Position numbers and translations under genes: made by a program. The notes below the pieces were generated by a model, which saw only the letters and a program-made list of their open reading frames with translations, made no database searches and had not been told where the DNA came from. Below, piece after piece: positions 1-5,167 of a stretch of DNA of 7,062 nucleotides (positions are counted from its first letter, which is position 1; the number at the start of each line of letters is the position of its first letter). The DNA lies in contig CAJQOV010000008.1 in NCBI GenBank assembly GCA_905480065.1, positions 1 through 7,062 of the forward strand, in the 5' to 3' direction. The stretch comes from an uncultured Gammaproteobacteria bacterium. GTDB taxonomy: Bacteria; Pseudomonadota; Gammaproteobacteria; UBA9214.

Positions 1-1
1 C

Positions 2-1381
2 CCTGACGGGATGGACGCGGGTGGCATGCAGGTTGCGGCAGTTGCCGAATTGATGGCTGTCTGGTGGCTGACCGAGGCGATACCCATCCCGGCGACTGCG
101 CTGTTGCCGATAGCCCTGTTTCCCCTGTTTGGCGTCATGGATGGCGCCGATGTCACCCGTGCCTACGGCCACCATCTGATTTACCTGTTCCTGGGTGGTT
201 TTCTGATCGCGGTTACCATGGAGAAGTGGAATCTGCACCACCGTATTGCGTTGCATACCATCCATCTGGTTGGCGTCAGCCCGAAGAGGATTGTGCTGGG
301 TTTTATGCTGGCAACCGCTTTCCTGTCCATGTGGATCAGTAATACGGCAACGGCCATGATGATGATTACGATTGCCAGCGCGATTCTGCGCGAAGTTGCG
401 CAGCGTGGCGGGAAGTCGCCGGGACAGTCAATGTTTGGTACAGCACTGGTGCTGGGTATCGGTTACGCAGCATCCATCGGCGGTGTGGCCACGCTGATTG
501 GAACGCCGCCAAACGCGATATTTGCAGGAGTGGTGGAGGAGAATTACGGCTACAGCATCGGTTTCCTGGAATGGATGAAGTTTGGCTTGCCGCTGTCTGT
601 GACCATGCTGGTGCTTACCTGGCTGTATCTGGTGTATGTGCATTTCCGTTGTGCAGGTGAAGATATGCCGGGTGGTCGGGCCTTTGTTGACAGGGGGCTG
701 GCGCAGCTCGGTCCCATATCACGCGAGGAAAAACTGGTTGCGGGTGTATTTGGCAGTGTAGCCCTGCTATGGGTGCTGAATGGCTTGTATCAGCCAGCGG
801 CGCTGCATATGGTCAGGGACTCCACGATTGCCATTGTCGGTGCGCTGCTGCTGTTCCTCATACCGGTGAACCTGAAGCGGCGCGAATTTCTGCTTGACTG
901 GAAAACCGCGGTGACGATTCCGTGGGATATCATTGTACTGTTTGGCGGAGGATTTGCCCTTGCCCAGGGATTCCAGGACTCGGGCCTGACCCGGTGGCTG
1001 GCAGAACAGCTGGTGGTATTGCAGGGTGTCAACATTATCCTGATGATTGCAGGCGTGGTGTTGCTGGTGATTTTCCTGACGGAGGTCACCTCTAATACGG
1101 CAACGGCATCGCTGCTATTGCCGGTAACGGGCGCGCTGGCTGCGGCAATCGATATAAATCCGTACGGCTTGATGGCGTCAGTGGTGGTGGCCGCATCTTT
1201 TGCCTTCATGTTGCCGGTGGCAACACCCCCGAATGCAATCGTCTACAGCACTCGCTACGTGTCCATCGCCCAGATGGCGAAGGCCGGTGTGTGGCTGAAC
1301 CTGATTGGTGCAATGCTGATTACGGCGATGGTGTATTTGCTGTTGCCGGTGGTGTGGGGTATCCGGTTGCTGTCGCAGTAA
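2..1381 (+). CDS. SLC13/DASS-family Na+-coupled dicarboxylate/sulfate symporter, 5' end cut by window
   Basis: This is an inner-membrane secondary transporter that probably imports di- or tricarboxylates or sulfate with sodium. Numbered from the ATG at 11, an SNTATA motif occurs at residues 110-115 and again at 361-366, and TPPNA at 165-169 and 405-409. These paired SNT and TPPN hairpins are the inverted-repeat substrate and sodium sites of the DASS family. The segment with WWLTEAIPIPATALLP (about 18-33) is the family's conserved first core helix, and the rest is a run of hydrophobic helices. The frame is open from base 2 through codons for P-D-G before the first ATG, and homologues have more sequence before WWLTEA, so the true start is upstream and the ATG at 11 is internal. 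It ends with TAA at 1379-1381. Family assignment is secure. The substrate cannot be read from the sequence. Confidence 0.93.
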   Translation, partial: PDGMDAGGMQVAAVAELMAVWWLTEAIPIPATALLPIALFPLFGVMDGADVTRAYGHHLIYLFLGGFLIAVTMEKWNLHHRIALHTIHLVGVSPKRIVLGFMLATAFLSMWISNTATAMMMITIASAILREVAQRGGKSPGQSMFGTALVLGIGYAASIGGVATLIGTPPNAIFAGVVEENYGYSIGFLEWMKFGLPLSVTMLVLTWLYLVYVHFRCAGEDMPGGRAFVDRGLAQLGPISREEKLVAGVFGSVALLWVLNGLYQPAALHMVRDSTIAIVGALLLFLIPVNLKRREFLLDWKTAVTIPWDIIVLFGGGFALAQGFQDSGLTRWLAEQLVVLQGVNIILMIAGVVLLVIFLTEVTSNTATASLLLPVTGALAAAIDINPYGLMASVVVAASFAFMLPVATPPNAIVYSTRYVSIAQMAKAGVWLNLIGAMLITAMVYLLLPVVWGIRLLSQ

Positions 1382-1382
1382 G

Positions 1383-1802
1383 CTAGACCTTGGCCAGCAC
1401 AGTCAGCTGAAAACTGATCTGTTCCAGGAAGGCCTGAGTATCACGTGCGCCCGCCGCGATATTCATGCGCACCCGGCAATCGGACTCGTCGAACTCTCCG
1501 GCCGCACCGAAAATTTCCCAGCCTGCAAAGCTGGCCACGCCGTCCGTGCGTGCCCCTGCCACTGAGGCAGATGCGACGATATTGATAACCGCTTCCCCAC
1601 TGTTGCAGTCATACTTTCTGCCAATGTCGAAACAGATGACTTCCAGCGACCAGCGTGGATGTGGCAGGCCGCCACACAGTTCGACCTCGGCCATGCCGCT
1701 GTAGATAAACAGGCGATTGGCGCCATCCGGGCCGCCCACGTGTACTTCCATTTCCTGCATGTTCGTTAGACGTTTGGGGGTGATGATGTGGGAATAGTCC
1801 AT
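1383..1802 (-). CDS. Hypothetical protein, 139 aa, family not recognised
   Basis: I do not recognise this protein. It has no signal peptide or membrane segment. The sequence alternates short hydrophobic and polar stretches (for example ANRLFIYSGMAEVELCGG and RWSLEVICFDIG), suggesting a mainly beta-strand soluble fold, with several cysteines (in VELCGG, VICFDIG, YDCNSG and ESDCRV) that might form disulfides or bind metal. The ATG at 1802-1800 is well supported by AGGAG on the minus strand (1814-1810) with a 7-nt spacer. It ends with TAG at 1385-1383, leaving one base between it and the stop of the convergent transporter, and no intrinsic terminator is visible between them. It lies 90 nt downstream of the DUF1820 gene on the same strand, so it could be cotranscribed with it. 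No function is proposed. Confidence 0.75.
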   Translation of the reverse strand: MDYSHIITPKRLTNMQEMEVHVGGPDGANRLFIYSGMAEVELCGGLPHPRWSLEVICFDIGRKYDCNSGEAVINIVASASVAGARTDGVASFAGWEIFGAAGEFDESDCRVRMNIAAGARDTQAFLEQISFQLTVLAKV

Positions 1803-1809
1803 GCAGCAG

Positions 1810-1814
1810 CTCCT
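1810..1814 (-). promoter_or_regulatory. Ribosome binding site of the 139-aa protein
   Basis: The minus strand reads AGGAG seven bases before the ATG at 1802. It is a near-perfect Shine-Dalgarno sequence and is the main reason to treat the 139-aa frame as a real gene. Confidence 0.7.
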
Positions 1815-1845
1815 GATATTTTATTCTTCAGGTCCTATTGGACGA

Positions 1846-1868
1846 TACTTGCCAGCAGAAGGCAAGTA
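1846..1868. repeat. Perfect 8-bp inverted repeat between the DUF1820 and 139-aa genes
   Basis: TACTTGCC (1846-1853) and GGCAAGTA (1861-1868) are exact reverse complements around a 7-nt loop. The repeat lies 25 nt beyond the DUF1820 stop and 43 nt before the 139-aa start. Neither strand has a T-tract after the stem, so it is not a standard intrinsic terminator. It could be an mRNA-processing or attenuation hairpin, or an operator for the 139-aa gene. Confidence 0.45.
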
Positions 1869-1892
1869 GTCCCGCGCTGCTGCGTGGTGGCT

Positions 1893-2228
1893 TCAGGATT
1901 CCGGCGGATGGCTGATCCGGGATGGCGGGAATGGTGTGACTTTCCCTGTTTTGCCGTCGGCCTCGATGATGCGGTTACTGCCTTCGCGCTCTACTTCGTC
2001 TATCCGTATGATGGACTGTAAGGGGATGCTGGTACGTCGAACTCCCTGGAACTCGGCCTTGAGTCTTTCTTCGGTGGGATCGATCACAATCGCGCTGCGT
2101 TCGCCAAAGATGATTTCTTCGACTTCAATAAACCCATACAGATCGCCCTGGCGCACGCTGCGGGCATAAAGCTCGTAAATATCACCACGGTTGTAGAAAC
2201 TGATACGGAAAATGCTCTGCTGTTTCAT
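1893..2228 (-). CDS. DUF1820 family protein, 111 aa
   Basis: This small soluble protein matches the DUF1820 family of gammaproteobacteria, whose function is unknown. The conserved core is clear: FRISFYNRGDIYELYAR (7-23), QGDLYGFIEVEEIIFGE (27-43), VIDPTEERLKAEF (48-60) and SIPLQSIIRIDEVEREG (67-83). The last ~25 residues are a proline- and serine-rich variable tail. It starts at ATG 2228-2226, 17 nt after the glutaredoxin stop, with only a weak Shine-Dalgarno, so it is probably cotranscribed and perhaps translationally coupled with the glutaredoxin gene. It ends with TGA at 1895-1893. The family call is from remembered conserved motifs. Any role, such as redox or stress, is only suggested by the neighbour. 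Confidence 0.85.
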   Translation of the reverse strand: MKQQSIFRISFYNRGDIYELYARSVRQGDLYGFIEVEEIIFGERSAIVIDPTEERLKAEFQGVRRTSIPLQSIIRIDEVEREGSNRIIEADGKTGKVTPFPPSRISHPPES

Positions 2229-2245
2229 GACCGACTCGTATCGTG

Positions 2246-2503
2246 TTACTGCTCTATCAGGTGGTCCAGCTTGTCATCCATGTGTAATTCGGTCAGCTCG
2301 GTAAACCCGCCGATGCAAATACCGTCGATGATGATCTGCGGTACCGTGCGCGCCCCATTGGTCACGGTTGCAAATTCGCGCCGTGCCGCCATGTCCGAGT
2401 CAATCATGGCCTCTTCGAACGGGATGTTCCATTTGGTGAGCAGTTGCTTGGTCTTGGTGCAGAAGGGGCAGCTGGCTGTGCTGAAGATCTTGACGCGTGC
2501 CAT
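2246..2503 (-). CDS. grxC: Glutaredoxin 3 (GrxC-type)
   Basis: This is a cytoplasmic glutathione-dependent thiol-disulfide oxidoreductase of 85 aa, the usual length for bacterial glutaredoxin 3. The thioredoxin fold carries a dithiol active site CPFC at residues 12-15 after the first strand (VKIFSTAS). Next come the TVPQIII segment with cis-proline P55 and the GG pair (65-66) before the last helix, which together contact glutathione. CPFC replaces the classical CPYC, a common conservative change. The ATG at 2503 has no good Shine-Dalgarno, but a TATAAT box lies about 32 nt upstream. It ends with TAA and is followed 17 nt later by the DUF1820 gene, so the two look like an operon. It could equally be named a generic class I glutaredoxin. 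Confidence 0.93.
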   Translation of the reverse strand: MARVKIFSTASCPFCTKTKQLLTKWNIPFEEAMIDSDMAARREFATVTNGARTVPQIIIDGICIGGFTELTELHMDDKLDHLIEQ

Positions 2504-2535
2504 GTACCGGTACCGTAGTCAGGGTCAGGGGCGCG

Positions 2536-2541
2536 ATTATA
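2536..2541 (-). promoter_or_regulatory. Candidate -10 box (TATAAT) for glutaredoxin-DUF1820 operon
   Basis: The minus strand carries a perfect TATAAT 32 nt before the glutaredoxin ATG, which would give a 5' leader of about 25 nt. There is no TTGACA-like element 16-18 bp upstream (the spot reads GGCCGG). If this is a promoter, it relies on an activator or on the -10 alone. The predicted leader holds a TCAGGG tandem duplication (2519-2530, + strand) and a GTACCGGTAC palindrome (2504-2513). Confidence 0.35.
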
Positions 2542-2577
2542 TACAATAATTCCTGTGCCCGGCCCGTGCGCGAACCC

Positions 2578-2688
2578 TCAGGGCTGCGCCGGTTCCGGAT
2601 GCTGTGCCAGGGCAGAAACTGCCCATTCCTTGTCGCCACTGACCGGTTTCGGTCGTAATCCGTCGAAAAATTGACGGATTTGCTCTAT
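2578..2688 (-). other. Protein-like open frame without a start codon, in the -1 frame after the 74-aa gene
   Basis: Downstream of the 74-aa gene the minus strand stays open in the -1 frame and encodes a plausible 36-residue tail beginning IEQIRQFFDGLRPKP and ending at TGA 2580-2578. The frame has no ATG, GTG or TTG after its preceding in-frame stop, which lies inside the 74-aa gene. A backward slip of one base at the CAA codon just before the TAG stop would join ...DKLATLQ directly to IEQIRQFF, a continuous amphipathic stretch. It may be the C-terminus of the 74-aa protein separated by a frameshift mutation or sequencing error, a recoding event, or chance. The frame includes the hairpin at 2657-2680. 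Confidence 0.3.
2641..2680. repeat. Two adjacent inverted repeats (hairpins) downstream of the 74-aa gene
   Basis: AATCCGTC (2657-2664) and GACGGATT (2673-2680) form a perfect 8-bp stem around an A-rich loop. Next to it GACCG (2641-2645) and CGGTC (2650-2654) form a 5-bp stem with a 4-nt loop. On the minus strand the larger stem begins 4 nt after the TAG of the 74-aa gene. No T-run follows either stem in the minus direction, so this is not a classic intrinsic terminator. It might stabilise the mRNA 3' end, or stimulate frameshifting if the -1 frame is used. Confidence 0.5.
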
Positions 2689-2909
2689 TGCAGCGTGGCG
2701 AGCTTGTCGAACAGCTGTTTTCCGATCAGCCCCATCAATTCCTCCATGGTCAGGCTGTCAGGTACTTCTTTTATATTGGAAAACCAGATATTTTCCACTT
2801 GCCCGCACTCGTCCGCGGTTGCGCCCACGACCAGTGGCAGGCCCACGAATACGCCCTGTTTTCCATCCTCTAACCCAACTGTAATTAACTGAAGTTCAAG
2901 TGTTTTCAT
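2685..2909 (-). CDS. Hypothetical protein, 74 aa
   Basis: I do not recognise this small protein. The first half (LELQLITVGLEDGKQGVFVGLPLVVG, about 4-29) looks like beta strands around a glycine-rich turn. The second half (VPDSLTMEELMGLIGKQLFDKLATL, 49-73) looks like an amphipathic helix. It has one cysteine (C35) and no membrane segment. ATG 2909-2907 is preceded by TGGAG on the minus strand with an 8-nt spacer, supporting a real gene. It ends with TAG at 2687-2685, and a protein-like -1 frame continues past it, so the native product may be longer (about 110 aa). It sits between the potassium channel gene 96 nt upstream and the glutaredoxin gene downstream, all on one strand. Confidence 0.7.
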   Translation of the reverse strand: MKTLELQLITVGLEDGKQGVFVGLPLVVGATADECGQVENIWFSNIKEVPDSLTMEELMGLIGKQLFDKLATLQ

Positions 2910-2917
2910 GCCGAATT

Positions 2918-2921
2918 CTCC
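2918..2921 (-). promoter_or_regulatory. Ribosome binding site of the 74-aa protein
   Basis: GGAG on the minus strand (TGGAG including the next base) lies 8 nt before the ATG at 2909. It supports this start. Confidence 0.6.
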
Positions 2922-3005
2922 ATTTGGCCCTGGGCGGGATGCCGGGTCGGGTATTCAGGGAGTTCGGTAAATACCATGCATCAGGTATGCCATTTAGTGG
3001 CTGCT

Positions 3006-4706
3006 TCAATGGTCACGTCCGCGAGACAGCAGTCGCCAGATCGTTCCGCTTGGGCGGTCGCTACCGGTACAGATAAAGTTCAGGGCGTGGAAATTCCGGG
3101 CCGTCCAGCGCATGTGGGTTTGTGCATGAGGAAGGCCGCAAAACAATAACTGATCCCCTGCATGCAGCAGTGTTTCGTCTTCCGGCAACAGGATTTCATC
3201 ATGGTTCTGGCGTTTGATGTAGAGCGCTACGCAGGGCAGGGCACGATCTGTCATGCGCGGATCACGGGTGAGGTGGCACACCATGATCTGCAATTGTTTG
3301 CTGAATGCTTCCACCATGGCAGGGGTTTGTTCGTTGCCGACCGTCACGGTCCAGGTCTGCGGTGGCTGGTCGGTCAGGATGCCGGCAATCCGGCTGACCA
3401 GCACATTTGCCCATGCCTCATTCTGTACCCGGGCCAGGCGCAGGAAGTCGCTGAGTAGCGGGTTGGTCAACAGGTCGATGACGCGGCGACCGATAATCAT
3501 GCCCGACTGCATGATCATGCCGAGCCTGGCGGCGGCAAAAATCGCATCATTGCTGCGCAGGTTCTGCCGGGCCACGGTAAACAGTTTTTCGTTCATATCC
3601 AGCGCCGTCATGATGATAGACAGGTTGTTGGCATCATCGTCGGTGCCGGCGATGATGCCGACAGCCTGCTCGATGCCGGCTTCATGCAGGGTGATGGCCT
3701 CGGTTCCACGCCCGATTACCGCACCTTCCGGTGCGCCGGTACCCTCGATGTCGGATTCGACTATCACGGTTTGTATACCCTTGAACGAAAGCGCGCGTCG
3801 TACTGCCTTGCCAAAGCGGCCAAACCCGCAAACCACCCAGACACCGCGCGGCGGTGCGGCAAATTCGGTCAGCGGGGACTCGTGCAGGCTGGTCATCCAC
3901 TCATAGACCAGATACATGCTGGGAGAATGGAACATCATGGCGAAACGTTCGGCGAAGGTATCAAACGGATTGATGATGTAGTCAGTGCCAAAGGATGCCA
4001 TGTTGGCCTGGGAGTCATGCGTCTCGGAACGACAGATGACCGGCAACTGCGGTGCCAGTAGTTTGCTGCTGATTGCGATGCTCAGGTTGACGTGGTCAAC
4101 GTCGGTAAGGGCAATCACTCCGGCGCAATTCGCTTGTCTGAGTCCACTGGTCAACAATATCGATGAGTCGGAAACATCGGCACATAAAGCGGGGATATGT
4201 ACAGCGAAATTTTCCAGTTGCAGCCCCTGGATGCGTTGTTCGTCGCGGTCAATAGCGACGCTGCGGATGTTGCTCTCAGCCAGTTCACGCGCAACCAGCT
4301 GTCCCGCATCACCCATGCCGCAGATGACATAGAATGGTTCGTGAATCTGGCGCACGGAGCGGAGAAACCTGGCGTAGGCAAGTACCCGTTTGAAAGCCGG
4401 GTCTTGCATGACGGCGAACAGCGAGCCTATCGCATAGAGCCATGAAATGACGGTGAGATACATCGCTAGCGTGGTCCAGATGCGCTGCGGATCGCTGAAC
4501 GGATAGGGGATCTCGCCGAATCCGATCGTGGAGCCCATGAAGCTGACGAAATAGAATGCGTGGAACAGGCTCATGTGCCAGGGCCTGCCCTGGTCATCGA
4601 ATCCAGGCATCAGCACCATGCCAGTTATGGAGATCGCATAGGACAAAATGATGATGATCAGCGGCAGGCGCATGCGCCGCAACAGCAGGTAGAAAATGTT
4701 CTTCAT
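3006..4706 (-). CDS. Two-TM potassium channel with tandem RCK (TrkA-N) domains, GsuK-like
   Basis: This is an inner-membrane potassium channel of 566 aa. TM1 is at about 14-33, the pore helix at 46-58, the selectivity filter STIGFGE at 59-65 and TM2 at 78-99. Two cytoplasmic RCK domains follow. RCK1 begins at 126 with a Rossmann loop CGMGDAG (129-135) and acidic D153 in AIDRDE. RCK2 begins at 289 with CGFGRFG (293-299) and acidic E317 in VIVESD. A TrkA-C-like domain follows (about 450-530), ending LLPEDETLLHAGDQLLFCG. Both GxGxxG loops and their acidic partners are kept, so both domains could bind NAD(H) or another nucleotide. Two RCK domains in one chain recall GsuK of Geobacter and eukaryotic BK channels, whereas most bacterial channels have one. 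The filter has GFG rather than GYG, still compatible with K+ selectivity. The ATG lies 6 nt after the upstream gene's stop with a poor Shine-Dalgarno, implying translational coupling. Confidence 0.92.
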   Translation of the reverse strand: MKNIFYLLLRRMRLPLIIIILSYAISITGMVLMPGFDDQGRPWHMSLFHAFYFVSFMGSTIGFGEIPYPFSDPQRIWTTLAMYLTVISWLYAIGSLFAVMQDPAFKRVLAYARFLRSVRQIHEPFYVICGMGDAGQLVARELAESNIRSVAIDRDEQRIQGLQLENFAVHIPALCADVSDSSILLTSGLRQANCAGVIALTDVDHVNLSIAISSKLLAPQLPVICRSETHDSQANMASFGTDYIINPFDTFAERFAMMFHSPSMYLVYEWMTSLHESPLTEFAAPPRGVWVVCGFGRFGKAVRRALSFKGIQTVIVESDIEGTGAPEGAVIGRGTEAITLHEAGIEQAVGIIAGTDDDANNLSIIMTALDMNEKLFTVARQNLRSNDAIFAAARLGMIMQSGMIIGRRVIDLLTNPLLSDFLRLARVQNEAWANVLVSRIAGILTDQPPQTWTVTVGNEQTPAMVEAFSKQLQIMVCHLTRDPRMTDRALPCVALYIKRQNHDEILLPEDETLLHAGDQLLFCGLPHAQTHMRWTARNFHALNFICTGSDRPSGTIWRLLSRGRDH

Positions 4707-4712
4707 GGCTGG

Positions 4713-5096
4713 CTAACGGCGGAACATTACCGTCTCGGTAACCAGTATTATGACCGAGGTAATATTTGCCAGCAGTGCACCCCCCGACAGTGAAACGATG
4801 CTGGATATGACCATCGGCGTCAGTCCGGTGCCGGTACCGTGTACCGAAATGGTCCACACGATAACCGCGGCAATCAGCTGCAGATCGGCGACCAGGCTGG
4901 TAGCCAGCAGTACCGCCCCGATGTGCGCGCGGTCGCCGAACTTCATAATGGTGGCAATCAGGCTGACGACCAGTGCGGCAAACAGTTCATAGACATTGTG
5001 GTGGTTGGGATTATCCAGCTCGCCGATAAAAAAGCCGAAGTTCAACGTCAGTGACAGTACGATGAAGAATGCGAATACGACTTTCTCAAGATTCAT
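4713..5096 (-). CDS. DUF6394-like four-helix membrane protein, putative channel partner
   Basis: This is a 127-aa integral membrane protein of unknown function matching, from memory, the DUF6394 family. There are four hydrophobic segments: about 5-25, 35-52, 60-85 and 93-123. The loop between helices 1 and 2 carries a distinctive ELDNPNHHNVYELFA (26-40), rich in His, Asn and acidic residues, and the segment after helix 2 reads MKFGDRAHIGAVLLATSLVADLQLIAA. It starts at ATG 5096-5094 with a strong TGGAGG Shine-Dalgarno (8-nt spacer) and ends TAG, 6 nt before the channel start. First position in an operon with an RCK channel suggests an accessory subunit or a regulator of its insertion or gating. 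That role is inferred from position only. Confidence 0.85.
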   Translation of the reverse strand: MNLEKVVFAFFIVLSLTLNFGFFIGELDNPNHHNVYELFAALVVSLIATIMKFGDRAHIGAVLLATSLVADLQLIAAVIVWTISVHGTGTGLTPMVISSIVSLSGGALLANITSVIILVTETVMFRR

Positions 5097-5104
5097 TGCG
5101 GGAT

Positions 5105-5109
5105 CCTCC
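5105..5109 (-). promoter_or_regulatory. Ribosome binding site of the DUF6394-like gene
   Basis: GGAGG on the minus strand (TGGAGG with the next base) sits 8 nt before the ATG at 5096. This is the only strong Shine-Dalgarno in the two-gene operon, so the downstream channel probably depends on coupling to it. Confidence 0.75.
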
Positions 5110-5130
5110 AGCTACGCAGTATGGCCGTGC

Positions 5131-5159
5131 GGTATACAGTCCTGTCTCAACCGTAGCAA
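5131..5159 (-). promoter_or_regulatory. Candidate sigma-70 promoter of the DUF6394-potassium channel operon
   Basis: On the minus strand TTGCTA (5159-5154) and TATACC (5136-5131) are separated by exactly 17 bp, each matching four of six consensus bases. The -10 box lies 34 nt before the ATG at 5096, leaving a short leader with the TGGAGG site. It is in the divergent gap shared with the phosphoesterase gene. It is a moderate match only. Confidence 0.35.
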
Positions 5160-5167
5160 ACGTGCGT

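Noticed and set aside
790..1209. 139-codon open frame on the - strand
   Set aside because: It is antisense to the transporter, covering the conserved second SNT motif; the product has low-complexity Ser/Thr/Asn/Ala composition typical of a shadow frame.
1382..1382. Terminator between the convergent transporter and 139-aa genes
   Set aside because: The stops are one base apart and no stem plus T-tract is visible within either gene end, so termination must be rho-dependent or occur inside the opposite gene.
2400..2639. 79-codon - strand frame starting with GTG across the glutaredoxin start
   Set aside because: It is out of frame with the glutaredoxin gene and overlaps its active-site region. 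Its content looks like a shifted reading of that gene.
2971..2988. Hairpin ATACC-N8-GGTAT after the potassium channel gene as a terminator
   Set aside because: The stem is only 5 bp, A/T-rich, with an 8-nt loop and no T-run. The 96-nt gap 2910-3005 otherwise shows only the ribosome binding site of the 74-aa gene, with no convincing promoter.
3253..3906. 217-codon open frame on the + strand
   Set aside because: It lies entirely antisense to the potassium channel gene, whose domains and motifs are unmistakable. The + frame product is rich in Ser, Met, Arg and Pro with no recognisable fold.
5069..5167. Longer phosphoesterase start at ATG 5069
   Set aside because: It would overlap the first codons, ribosome binding site and likely promoter of the divergent membrane-protein gene, and has no Shine-Dalgarno. 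Later ATGs keep the whole recognisable protein.
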